From: Lactarius indigo | Taxonomy: Eukaryota > Basidiomycota > Agaricomycetes > Russulales > Russulaceae | Reading direction: 5' to 3' | NCBI GenBank assembly: GCA_025766275.1 | Contig: JAFKAC010000006.1 | Coordinates: 124,001-188,000, forward strand | Length of the DNA stretch: 64,000 bases | Shown here: positions 10,954-20,369 of the stretch, in pieces | Position numbering within the stretch: the first letter of the stretch is position 1 | Layout: every line of letters starts with the position of its first letter | Made by a program: the position numbers and the translations under genes | The notes under the pieces: model-generated | The model's database searches: none | The model's input: only the letters and a program-made list of their open reading frames with translations | Told to the model about the DNA's origin: nothing

Positions 10954-12478
10954 ATGTCGGCACTCGGCGGTGTCAACGGGACTGTGTGTAATGCACAGCA
11001 GTATCGACAATCCCTAGTAACCGACCCTCACCCTACCATCACATGCTTGACACATGGTCAGAGCATCGGGTTGACTGTGAGTATCTTGTCTGTCAGGGGG
11101 TTTAATGGGTTAGACTAAAGCCACATGCAGCTAATTGCAGAGGCATCGTCCCTCAGTATCGTTGCCGTAATCATCGTCATTGTTTTGATCGGGGTATGTC
11201 CGACCTCATCTCAGAAGCGTCTGTCGGCCTTGACGAGAACCGTGAAGAGAAATGTGCTACGTTATAGAAGGGCCCTTCCAAATGGTCGCTGGAAGTTGTT
11301 GCAGGTGCCTGCTGACATTTATATGGTCTGGTCAATGTTTTCAATAGACCCGCATGGTCTCAGTGGCATCTCACTTTCATCGTGTGACAGCTTTCCCTTT
11401 TCATATACGATATTCTACAAGCCCTAGGCGGTTTCCTTGACATTCGATGGATCCACGACGGGATCGTGACGCCTGGCCCTTATTGTACAGTGCAAGGCAT
11501 TATTCAGCAAATCGGTGAACTCGGAGTCGCACTGATCACTCTCGTATGCGCCTCTTACCGTGGCCGGCTTCTCAGAACGCTGATGTACAACTGACCAGAT
11601 AATCGCTATCCACACATTCGTTGTGGCTCTGTGGAACGTAGGAGCTCGAGCATGTCGCTTTGCTTTTGGCATTGTTGCCCTCGCATCTCTTTTCAACGCG
11701 CTCTGGGTTGTTGTAGGCAATCGCGTTCATAAGAACTTTGAGACTCCTACACCTGTGAATATCCCCAATTTTCTTACTTCCGCATCTCACCACTGACACT
11801 GTCTGGCTAGTATTGGTGCTGGGTTGGTCCTGAATACAAATTGGAACGCTTAGCCGGGGAATATGTTTGGATTTGGACCGCTTTGTTTGCGTCGGCGATG
11901 ATGTACATCCCACTCTACTTCTGGGCGAAGGGTCGCTTGTCGGTTGATCCTGACAAGTGGTACAAGTTTCGTCTCAGCGAGTCCGATGACGGGTCCACAC
12001 AAAGGCGAGCTGCGTTGGGGTTGCTTTTGTGGGTCGTAGCCTTTCTACTGCAAACGTCGTTCATAAGTTTCTCAGCTACCCACTTGCGTACTCCTTCATG
12101 GTCCTTCCACTCTCGGTTGCCCGTTGGTCGCTGTTCGATCACAAGAATGTGTCTACGGGGGGTACCGTTTTTGCTGTCTCGGTGTATAACCTCTCAGGCG
12201 CGATCAACGTCCTTCTATTTCTGATCGTCCGACCTCAACTTCTCCTATTCTCCCCCCCCGAGGAGTTTAGTGAACCCGAGATAGTAGAACTTCGCCCAAG
12301 ACTTCATATAACTACAGACTCTGCGATATTCCCCGATAGGACAATATACAGCCATAGTCCGCAACCGACTGTGTTGAAGGTCGTAGACGATGCGGAAGAC
12401 AATGTCGGGAATTCGGTTGACGGCAACAGCAGAGTGCTATCTCACATCGATTCTAGGCCAAGGTTGGACGACATTTGA
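10954..12478 (+). CDS. Seven-transmembrane receptor, Git3/cAMP-receptor-like (copy A)
   Basis: Seven exons: 10954-11076, 11131-11193, 11248-11325, 11391-11543, 11599-11754, 11811-12028 and 12076-12478. Their sum is 1194 nt, giving 397 residues with no internal stop. The N-terminus (41 residues) has an NGT glycosylation sequon and two cysteines. Hydrophobic helices follow in exon 2, exon 4 start and end, exon 5, exon 6 and twice in exon 7. Family-like blocks are GGFLDIRW, QGIIQQIGELGVAL, AIHTFVVALWNVG, YWCWVGPEY and YIPLYFW. These fit fungal G-protein-coupled receptors of the glucose-sensor/cAMP-receptor-like group, which act at the plasma membrane upstream of Galpha and cAMP. The C-terminal tail is hydrophilic (PPEEFSEPE...). 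The ligand is unknown. Intron 3 uses a weak donor (gtctgg). Confidence 0.8.
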
Positions 12479-13581
12479 CGGCCGAGTCTTGGCGAGCCTT
12501 ATATCTTCCTCACATCGAAAGTAGGCGCATCGTCAATCTGCTGTTAGGCCACCACAGGGGTTCGGCCCAAACCCCCTCATTTTCGACCTCCTTCAGCCAT
12601 CTTGGATCAGCACGGCCTTGCGCTTCTTTGGCCCTCATTTACCTTCCCCTACAATTCCTCTATGCATCCTGCTCCGTTCTTGATCGCAATTGCCAATGTC
12701 TTGTCTCGTTTATATGCTTACACGTTTATTCTCCCCCCTCCCCCCTTTCCCCCTGCTCACAATCTCTCTCCCGTAGCGCCAGCGTCTCCGGTACATAACC
12801 CTCTCTTGCTGAACAGAATCTGTATCAAGTCGCCATTTATTCATTTTAAAAATCAATTTATATTGTAGGCCTGAGACAAAAACCAGCGGTGAACTACAGT
12901 TATGAAGCCACGTACATTGGGCGTCCATGTGCCATTTTAACGTTAGTCAACGACTCGCGTGGGCGACAGGACGGGAAGCCCGAGGGACGAAGAAGACGGC
13001 GTTGAGGCACGCTTTTGCCCAGTCGCAGCGCAACTGAATATCCAGGTTTAATGGCAACAAATTTGTTAGTAAGTTGCCAAGGGTTTGGAGAAATTTATCC
13101 AGTGCCCGGGTACAGTTATATTTCTGACGCACCCTCGAAATCCCTTCATCCGAACGCGGATATATATGTTTTCTTTTTCTTTTTCTAGTTCCGGTGGGTC
13201 AGACAGTATAATGTGCGTTTCCACATGTGAAGAGCACATAGATGTACTCGTTGTGCCAAGAACATGACTCGAGAGACAGAGTCGCAGCCACACTGTAGGG
13301 CAAGGCCACCTATTATAATTCGTATTCGGCGGTGTTGAGGTTACAAAGGTACAGACAAAAATAAAATTCCTGGCTATCTATTCGGTTGTCACATGGAATT
13401 GAAGTGCCGAGAAGGTGGATGTTGTTGTGTACATCGAGTCGTGAGTCGTCTAGTGTGATCGCGAAGCCACTTTACACCAAGCGACATTAAGTCCAAACGC
13501 ATCCAGATTTATAAACCATCAAGTATGCGTCCTTGACAGTGGGGGTTAGAGTCGAGGAACAGCCAACCAAGGTAGAGCGCG
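12479..13581. other. Convergent 3' intergenic region between receptor A and the oxidase gene
   Basis: The first ~250 bp match the 3' flank of receptor B at about 18100-18260 (shared GGCCACCACAG, TTTTCGACCTCC, CAGCACGGCCTTGCGCTT). The duplicated unit therefore extends past the coding region. From about 12870 to 13581 I see no gene. Confidence 0.55.
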
Positions 13582-16146
13582 TCAGAAGAGAAACAACCAG
13601 AACCCGGTGCCAAAAGTCCAAGTGAGCACAGAAGGCCAACTAATCTCCGTCTTTACTGGACGTGCAGAGTTTGTCTTTTTTCTATCCTCTCCAGCAGACG
13701 GCAGGATAGGCCCTTCCGCAATGAGGGGCGCAGGCAGTGGGGCAGGAGGTAGAGTATCCTGTTGGTTGATTTCACCCGAACCTACCATGACGAAGTTGCC
13801 AACAGACGGAACGCTGTTCACGACGACAAACAAGACTACGGGGGACGATAGGGCTGGCGTGCTTAGAAGATAGGGAAAGTCACTCACAAGCGGGGCCTGG
13901 CGGGAAGATAGCCGGGTTTGGCGGAAGGTTGCTACAATGGAGAATTCCTGAACCGTCGGCGTTCGCGGTGTAAGAAATTTCAAGTTCGACAAGACGCTGG
14001 CCCATATTCTGTGGATTCAAGTCGTTTTTAAATGGCACACAAGCAGGGGCCCGATCGGTACGGACCATGGTATGGGTCGAAAATCCCGTCCGCATCACAA
14101 CAACCCTGGAACGCTTCACGTTCTCTGCGTCTTCGAAGAGATCGCTGGCAGACAATGATAGGTTGAAAAATGGCCCTCCATATCGCAAGTTATTCGGAAT
14201 CCCAGTAGGCGAAGGCCGGCGCTGTTTAAAATAAGTTGGATAGAATTTTTCTACACGATACTCGGTTGGATAGGGTATGCCAGAATCGATGTAGTCCGAA
14301 TTAGGATTTGAACCAGCAACAAGAACGGAGCCTGTGGCCATCGTTAGAGTATCTGATCATTTGAAACAAAACGACAGCACGCTCACCATCAGGAAGGAGA
14401 GACGCAGTGGAATGATACATCCTAGGGACAGCACTTGCGGGAAGTCCATCCCGGGACCATTGAGAACCGGCGGGTGCCGACGAGTTATAGACAACCGGTT
14501 GGAGAATGGGATGATCTGCGTACGACTGGCCAATAGCCCATGAGTCATTGCCGTAGCCAGCAACGCCTGGATAATTGAGTTGTGTCACTACAAATGATGT
14601 GGGACAAGTGATCGCACCTGTTCCAGCACCGTTAAGACAAAGAACCTGGCCAGTTGGTAGCAAGATGAGGTTTCCCATTGTCCTGCCTTCCGGTAGAGGA
14701 TCGACATGGGTATAAGAACTCGAGATGTCTGGAGTGATTTGTACGCAAGACGAAGAGGCCTCGTGCTGAGCAATGTTCCAATTCTTCACCCATCTACACG
14801 TTTATAGGATGATAAGTGGAAACACCAAAAAGTGGCGCACTCACTCATTTGACCCAATATTGGTGCCACCACAAAACATGACGGTGGCAGTCCAGTTGTT
14901 TGCGGGGGTCAGAGGCATCATTACGACACCTGCACTTGCGGGGTAGGTCCTCACAGCGTCGGGGATGTCATCAATTCTGTACTCGACACCCTGACGATGG
15001 TCGAGTAGCGCTGTCTGCCAGTTGGCCTGGACCAAAAGACGACCAGATGGTAGCAGGAATACAAGAGGATACAAGTTCAAGGGGAGCGTGTTTGTCAATA
15101 TGGGCGAGGTTACCGGTTGACCGCGAGACGGGAGGAATTCGTACGTAGGGTTCGACTGGGTCGCATCATCGACGAAGCCCCCCCACTGGCACCCACCTAT
15201 CTGTTGACAACATCAGTGACAAACGACTGAACGACAGAATACGTACAATGATCAAGCTACCATCTTCCAGCGTCTCGCTGTACAAGCAGTCAGACAAAAC
15301 GACACCGTTACCTTTGGGGGACTTACACTGATGGATACCAACGGCGAGTGGTCATGGTGCCCGTCAGTATCCAGTCACAACTATTGTCATCGCATGGATT
15401 TAAAAACCTATACAAGAAGGCTGTCAATGGACTGTCACTCAATCGATTGGAAAGAGATAAGCACCGAATCCTGTTGTATAGAGAGGGGTGTTTGAGCGGA
15501 GTGCCTGAGTGTGAGGGTGTCAAAGCTTACGATTTACCCCCATCCGGGTCATTATAGGGTTGACCCCCGTCCTGGCTCATGGCAGTAGCCCCACCATAGG
15601 TCACGGCTTGATTGCCGCCGATATTGACCCATGTTCCATTTCCAAGAACATTCCCGCCCTGCCTCAGGTTCAAACAGACTGCCAAAGGTGGATAAGGCAG
15701 AGTCCTCGCACCGCACAAAATGAATTCGTAATGATGTCCATGGGCCTAGCCAAATTTCTGGAAATCGAAAACTCTAGACAATGAAGATGTTCGCCGAGAT
15801 AGCCTTCGCATAGACATGTGATGGCGTACCAGCTGCCCAGGCAGGGTGGCCATGAATCGGGGTGGGATTGTTTTCAGTCTTGTCGACGATGTAAACTTTG
15901 TCCATAGTGCCCAGAAATAGCTGCAATTTAACCGACGTGTGAGTCAGAAGGTCGTTACAAAGAAGGTTGAAACGAGTGTACTTGTTGCGCACTAACAAGG
16001 CTAGATCCTACGACCTCAAAGCTGGCGGCCGTACCAGAGGCACCTTCCAACGCCAGGTAGCTGGATGGGGACGAACCAGCTCGTACAGGAATGGCACTGA
16101 ATGCCACGGAGGCTGCGGTAAGAATATTACGATAGAAATGCCCCAT
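13582..16146 (-). CDS. Glyoxal oxidase-type copper radical oxidase (AA5_1), complete
   Basis: Thirteen exons on the minus strand: 15982-16146, 15830-15920, 15712-15773, 15531-15658, 15465-15470, 15327-15407, 15247-15277, 14845-15200, 14618-14793, 14387-14566, 14066-14331, 13888-14008 and 13582-13835. The sum is 1917 nt, 638 residues. It has an N-terminal signal peptide (about 23 residues), then LGTMDKVY and HPAWA. The expected active-site pieces are present: the Cys of NSFCAGG and the Tyr of RRWYPS (the Cys-Tyr cross-link pair), Tyr and His in RMYHSTA, and the His of GFSTHTM. The hydrophobic C-terminus suggests a GPI anchor. Known family members oxidise simple aldehydes and release H2O2 outside the cell. 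It lies head-to-head with receptor B and tail-to-tail with receptor A. Confidence 0.88.
15465..15470 (-). other. Six-nucleotide micro-exon of the glyoxal oxidase gene
   Basis: The hexamer GATTCG is bounded by ...caacag and gtgctt... on the coding strand, between introns of 60 nt (15471-15530) and 57 nt (15408-15464). Including it turns K-S-F-L-N-P-C into K-S-I-R-F-L-N-P-C, restoring the I-R-x-x-x-P-C stretch usual in this family. Without it the flanking introns would merge into an unusually long 123-nt intron. Confidence 0.7.
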
Positions 16147-16521
16147 CTGTTCGGGGGGAGTGGACTAGAATGTGGTGGCTATGCAGAAGGACGCTCTATA
16201 TTTGGAAACCACATACAGTGACTGTATGCGCTGTAGTGAATCTGACTTCGGCGACTGAATTGGAACTGTCGCCACAACCCACACACAGCCCCGCTCACAT
16301 CCAATGTCCACAGATATATTCCCGAAGACTGGGTGCACGCGCGCCTTCTCCCTCTATAAATGCCTCAAGTAATTTTGCACGCCATTCAAGTCGTGCGACA
16401 CACGCCCTCTTTCCATATCCTTCGCTCTGACATCCCCTCCTGATCAGGCCGAACCTCGAAGATTCCGACAGCCTAATCCCGACACCAGGGTGGTTCCTTT
16501 GCACCCGCCCCATCTACAAGC
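16147..16521. promoter_or_regulatory. Shared divergent promoter of glyoxal oxidase and receptor B
   Basis: The start codons of the minus-strand oxidase (16146) and plus-strand receptor B (16522) are 375 bp apart with no other gene between. The same head-to-head arrangement recurs before receptors D (47640/48042) and E (about 50165/50475). The CTATAAATG at about 16354 is a possible TATA-like element for receptor B. Co-regulation is inferred from spacing only. Confidence 0.5.
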
Positions 16522-18044
16522 ATGTCGGCACTTGATGGTGTCCACGGGACTGTCTGTAACGAGCAGCAGTATGAACTATCGAACAAAAGTGACACGAACC
16601 CCCGGCCCACCATTAAATGCTTGACACATGGTCAGAGCATCGGTTTGGCTGTAGGCATCTTCTTATCTGTTGCAAGGTTTAGTGGGTTAGACTAAAGCAA
16701 GCCACACGCAGCTGACGGCAGAGGCATCATTCCTTAGTCTTGCCGCCTTAATCATCGTCCTTCTTTTGATCGTGGTATGTCCAACTTCATCTTATTACCA
16801 TTCTCTGTCCACCTCAACAAGAACCACACAGAGAAATGTACTACGTTACAGAAGGGCCCTTCCAAATGGTGGCTGGAAGTTGCTGCAGATGCCTGCTGAC
16901 ATTTTCATGGTCCGCTCAATATTTTCACTTCCCCGCGTGATCTTACTTTGATCGTGTGACAGCTTTCCCTTTTCGCGTACGATATTCTGCAAGCCTTGGG
17001 CGGTATCCTCGATGTTCGGTGGGCCCACAACGGGATCGTCACGATGGGCCCTTATTGCACGGCACAAGGCATTATTCAGCAAAGCGGTGAACTCGGAGTC
17101 GCACTGATCACCCTCGTATGTACCTTCCCTTACCGTGATTGGCTTCTCAGGACACTGATATACAACTGTCCAGGTACTCACTGTCCACACATTCGTAGTG
17201 GCTCTGTGGAACGTAGGAGCTCGAGCACGTCGCTTTGCTTTTGGCATTGTTGCCCTCGCATCTCTTTTCGTTGCGCTCTGGGTCGGTATAGGCAATGGCA
17301 TTCACAAGAACTTTGAGACTCCCACGCCGGTACATGTTTTCGATTTTATGGTCGCCGTGTCTCACCACTGACACTGTCCGGCTAGTATTGGTGCTGGATC
17401 GGTCCTGAATACGGCGCGGAACGCTTGGCAGGGGAATATATTTGGCTTTGGATCGCGTTGTTCGTCTCGGTGATAATGTATATCCCACTCTATTTCTGGA
17501 CGAAGGGCCGCTTGTCGGTTGATTCCGAAAAGTGGTACAAATTTCGTCTCAAAGAGTCCGATGACGGGTACACACGAAGGCGATCTGCGTTGGGAATGCT
17601 TTCGTAAGTTGTAGTCTTTCTGTCGCAGACGCCGCTCATAATTTTCTCAGCTACCCACTTGCGTACTCCATCGTGGTCCTTCCAGTCTCGATTACTCGTT
17701 GGCTAGTGTTCAGTAACAAGAACAAAAAGGTGCCTTCAGCGGCTGCCTTTTTTGCTGTGTCGATGTTCAACTTGTCTGGTGCAATCAACGTCCTTCTCTT
17801 CCTGATTGTCCGACCTGGACTCCTCCTCTTCTCCCCCCCTGAGGAGTTTGGCGAACCCGAGGGAGTCGAAAACGACAATCCAACTATTGGCTCTACGATA
17901 TTTCCGGATACGCCAAAATATAGCCATAGTCCGCAACCGACTGGGATGGGGCTCGCGGATGATGCGGCCTGGAATCTAACTGCTGACGGCAACAACGTAG
18001 CGCTATCTCGCATAGATTCTAGGCCAAGGTCGGACGGCATTTGA
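16522..18044 (+). CDS. Seven-transmembrane receptor, Git3/cAMP-receptor-like (copy B)
   Basis: Exons: 16522-16650, 16712-16774, 16832-16909, 16963-17115, 17174-17329, 17386-17603 and 17651-18044. Total 1191 nt, 396 residues, no internal stop. Exons 2-6 have the same lengths as in copies A, D and E (63, 78, 153, 156 and 218 nt). The N-terminal exon is two codons longer and its extracellular segment differs most from the others (YELSNKSDTNPRPT), while the membrane helices and YWCWIGPEY block are conserved. That pattern would fit divergence in the ligand-facing part (inference). It is paired head-to-head with the complete glyoxal oxidase gene. Confidence 0.8.
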
Positions 18045-18868
18045 CAACGGAGTCTAGGGGAGCCATGTATCTTCCTAACATTGGAAGTAGGCACATCATC
18101 TATTCAATGTAAGGCCACCACAGTGGTTGGGCGTGAAACCGCCCATTTTCGACCTCCCCCAGCCATCTCAGACCAGCACGGCCTTGCGCTTTGGCCCTCA
18201 TTTACCTTTCCTCTTCAGAGTCGTGTATCCTACTCCATTCTTGATCGCATTTTCCACTGTTTCGCTCCCTCTGTGCTTACCATCCACCTTTGTTCTTTCG
18301 TGTTGCAACTCTCTGTGCTACTCTACTCTTACACTTCCCCCTGCGCCCTTTTCCCCCGCGTACAATCTCTCGCCTGTAACACTGGTCTCCTGTATGTCAC
18401 CCCTTACTCTCTCCGTGCCGAGTCGTTAATTGATATTGATATTGATATTGATATTGCGGCGCGCATCTGGACCAGAAACAAAGACCCAGCCACGGTTATG
18501 AAATTGACTCTAAATTCGGATTAGAATATGGTGGCTATGTGGTGACGTGTGGGACTCGAACAGGATTCAGGTCTGGCTCAAAGTTAAGCCAAGCTAAACC
18601 CTACCGAGGTCGCGACCTGAGTCATCCCCAACACACACAAACCGTGCGGCAGATGAGTGACCAACGTCCATTTGGTCTTTCCCCGAATATCTGCTGTATG
18701 CGTGTCCTTCCCATAAAGATACTCTCACGTCAAGGTCAGGGTCTAAATGATTCTACATGCCCTTCGACCTACCATTAACCTCTTTCCATGTCCCCTGCCC
18801 CTCTAATCAGACCGAAGATTGCCAGTCTAATACCAGGCGATCCTTTGCGCCTGCACCCATCCACAAGC
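18045..18868. other. Intergenic between receptors B and C, with oxidase-promoter remnant
   Basis: The 3' flank of receptor B continues to about 18420. From about 18524 the sequence (ATATGGTGGCTATGTGGTG, GAACAGGATTCAGGTC, GAGTCATCCCC, TATCTGCTGTATGCG) matches the region upstream of receptor D at 47650-47900. It is therefore an old divergent-promoter copy whose oxidase partner is gone. Confidence 0.55.
18430..18456. repeat. Hexanucleotide microsatellite (TGATAT)n
   Basis: Four-plus tandem copies of TGATAT between receptors B and C. No gene overlaps it. Confidence 0.85.
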
Positions 18869-19171
18869 ATGTCGGCGCTCGACAGTGTCCATGGAACTGT
18901 CTGTAATGAGCAACAGTGTCAACAATCCCTTTGACAGACCCCACTCGTGCTTGACAGATGGTCGGAGCATCGGATTGGCTGTGAGTTCCATCTTATATGT
19001 CATACTACAAATTAACCAGTGGTTACACCGGCGCCACACGCGGCTGACAGCAGGCATCCCTCCTTAGTCTCGCTGCCGTTGGTTTTTGCCACGTTACAGA
19101 AGCCGATCCTCCTAAATGGTGGTTGTGGATGTTACAGCAGGTGCCTGCTGACATTTACATGGTCACTTTTT
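18869..19171 (+). pseudogene. Receptor remnant (copy C), exons 1-3 only
   Basis: The ATGTCG start and the first 21 codons match receptor exon 1 (GTVCNEQQ... becomes a CNEQQC variant), then a premature TGA appears at 18932-18934. Beyond it the exon 1 end (GGTCGGAGCATCGG), exon 2 start (CGGCTGACAGCAGGCATCC) and exon 3 end (GCAGGTGCCTGCTGACATTTACATG) can still be recognised with small deletions. Exons 4-7 are absent. This is the copy nearest the left edge of the hAT insertion. Confidence 0.8.
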
Positions 19172-19458
19172 AGGTACGATATCATGCATCATGACTCATT
19201 AATCATTCTGCAAGCTGTCAACGATGAGTCACGTGGACCATCAACTATGTGGCATGGCCACCTCCTCGACAATAATGTACTATGTAATACTGATATAGTC
19301 CAAGACATAGTCCGAGAGTGTGATCAAGACAATGAAATGATATGAGGTACATCTTGAGGCACAAAGTGGTATACTAAATAAGTGAAATCTGAATCGGTTC
19401 TGCGGTTCCATCAAAGGTTACCATATGGATATAATAGGTAGAAACTAGTGTACCTGCC
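19172..19458. other. Unassigned sequence between receptor remnant C and the split oxidase copy
   Basis: No match to receptor or oxidase sequence is visible and no coding frame is convincing. It may be an older insertion or rearranged array DNA. Confidence 0.3.
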
Positions 19459-19491
19459 GTGCGCTAACGAGGCCATCATTGATCCTTACAA
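19459..19491 (-). pseudogene. Glyoxal oxidase remnant 2, left piece of exon 1
   Basis: The words GTGCGCTAACGAGGC and GATCCTTACAA correspond to the end of exon 1 of the complete oxidase gene (about 15985-16015, GCGCACTAACAAGGC and GATCCTACGAC) and of remnant 3 (GTGCGCTAACGAGGC at about 50006). The piece stops exactly where the hAT terminus begins; the matching right piece resumes at 47494. Confidence 0.75.
19484..19491. repeat. Target-site duplication of hAT element, left copy
   Basis: CCTTACAA lies immediately before the terminal CAGTGTTG and is repeated exactly at 47494-47501. hAT transposases are known to make 8-bp duplications. Confidence 0.9.
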
Positions 19492-19580
19492 CAGTGTTGG
19501 ACAGTCACCGACTGGAAGTCAGAAGTCGGGTCATACAGTCGGTGACTAGTCACTGACTGTAAAACGACCGTGACTTTCCT
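19492..19580 (+). repeat. hAT left terminal and subterminal repeats
   Basis: The terminus is followed by several GTCRSYGACT-like words: GTCACCGACT at about 19504 and a near-palindrome CAGTCGGTGACTAGTCAC at 19536-19553 continuing to TGACTG. Such clustered subterminal words are typical transposase binding sites in hAT elements (family knowledge). Confidence 0.8.
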
Positions 19581-19694
19581 CATCATGTGAAGTAGCAAAT
19601 ATTACGTGCTGTAGTTGGTTACATTGATTACACGTCATATGGCGCTCATACTCTTCATCTCTTCATCGCTCATTGCTCCTCATCCGATACTGAT

Positions 19695-19830
19695 ATGAGT
19701 GCCCACCCACCTCAATCTACTTGCCATTGGGTCCGTGGCTTCTTCAAAGATCACCCAAGGCTTGGACAAAAGGCACCTGAAGCATATTCTGGCACCCAAG
19801 GAACGCGTGACATCAGGAAAACTGCAAGGT
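19695..19830 (+). CDS. Candidate first exon of hAT transposase
   Basis: An ATG at 19695, preceded by a CT-rich leader (CTCTTCATCTCTTCATCG), opens a frame encoding MSAHPPQSTCHWVRGFFKD and about 25 more residues. A possible donor (gtgttt) follows near 19828. The CHWVRGFF segment resembles the aromatic start of BED-type zinc fingers, and the missing C-x2-C half could be FCIGC at about 44376-44390, at the start of the downstream transposase exons. If so, about 24.5 kb has been inserted between two halves of one gene. I could not verify the splice phase. Confidence 0.4.
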
Positions 19831-19920
19831 GTTTGGCTTTGGAGTTGGGTGACTTAAATACTTTGACTTTGGGGTTTAGGGGCTTTGTCTTTTTTTCAAG
19901 TGGGTTTTCTCTCTTTTTCG

Positions 19921-20100
19921 GACTTTAACTTTGGAGGTCAAGTACTTTTGTATTTGTGATGACTTCAGGCAACTTTGGGGCTGGTCAAATGGTTCACATG
20001 CTTTCTCTCCTTTTTGGACTTTAACTTTGGAGGTCAAGTACTTTTGTTTTTGTGATGACTTCAGGCAACTTTGGGGCTGGTCAAATGATTCACGTCATCC
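19921..20100 (+). repeat. 96-bp tandem duplication inside hAT left arm
   Basis: GACTTTAACTTTGGAGGTC starts at 19921 and again at 20017, with near-identical following sequence (TGATGACTTCAGGCAACTTT). Nearby ACTTTG-rich sequence also occurs at 44130-44340, just before the transposase body, which suggests both belonged to one original intron. Confidence 0.8.
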
Positions 20101-20369
20101 AGGGCTGGGCCTGGGAGCGCACACTCGCACTCGCATTCCTCACTGGCTGACTCAAGGTGCTCAACATTGTTCTCACAAAGTCGGAGGAGAGGGGTGTGGG
20201 CTCAATAAATGAAGAAATACATCAATAACATCAATACTACATGGCGCGAAGGGGTGTGCAACCTCGTTACTCAGTATGCTGCCATATTCCTCAAGTGGCT
20301 TCCTGCAGATCTAGCCCAGGAGGACCTGGACGTACTCCACATGCTGCTCCTTGCATGTGCCAGTGTGTC

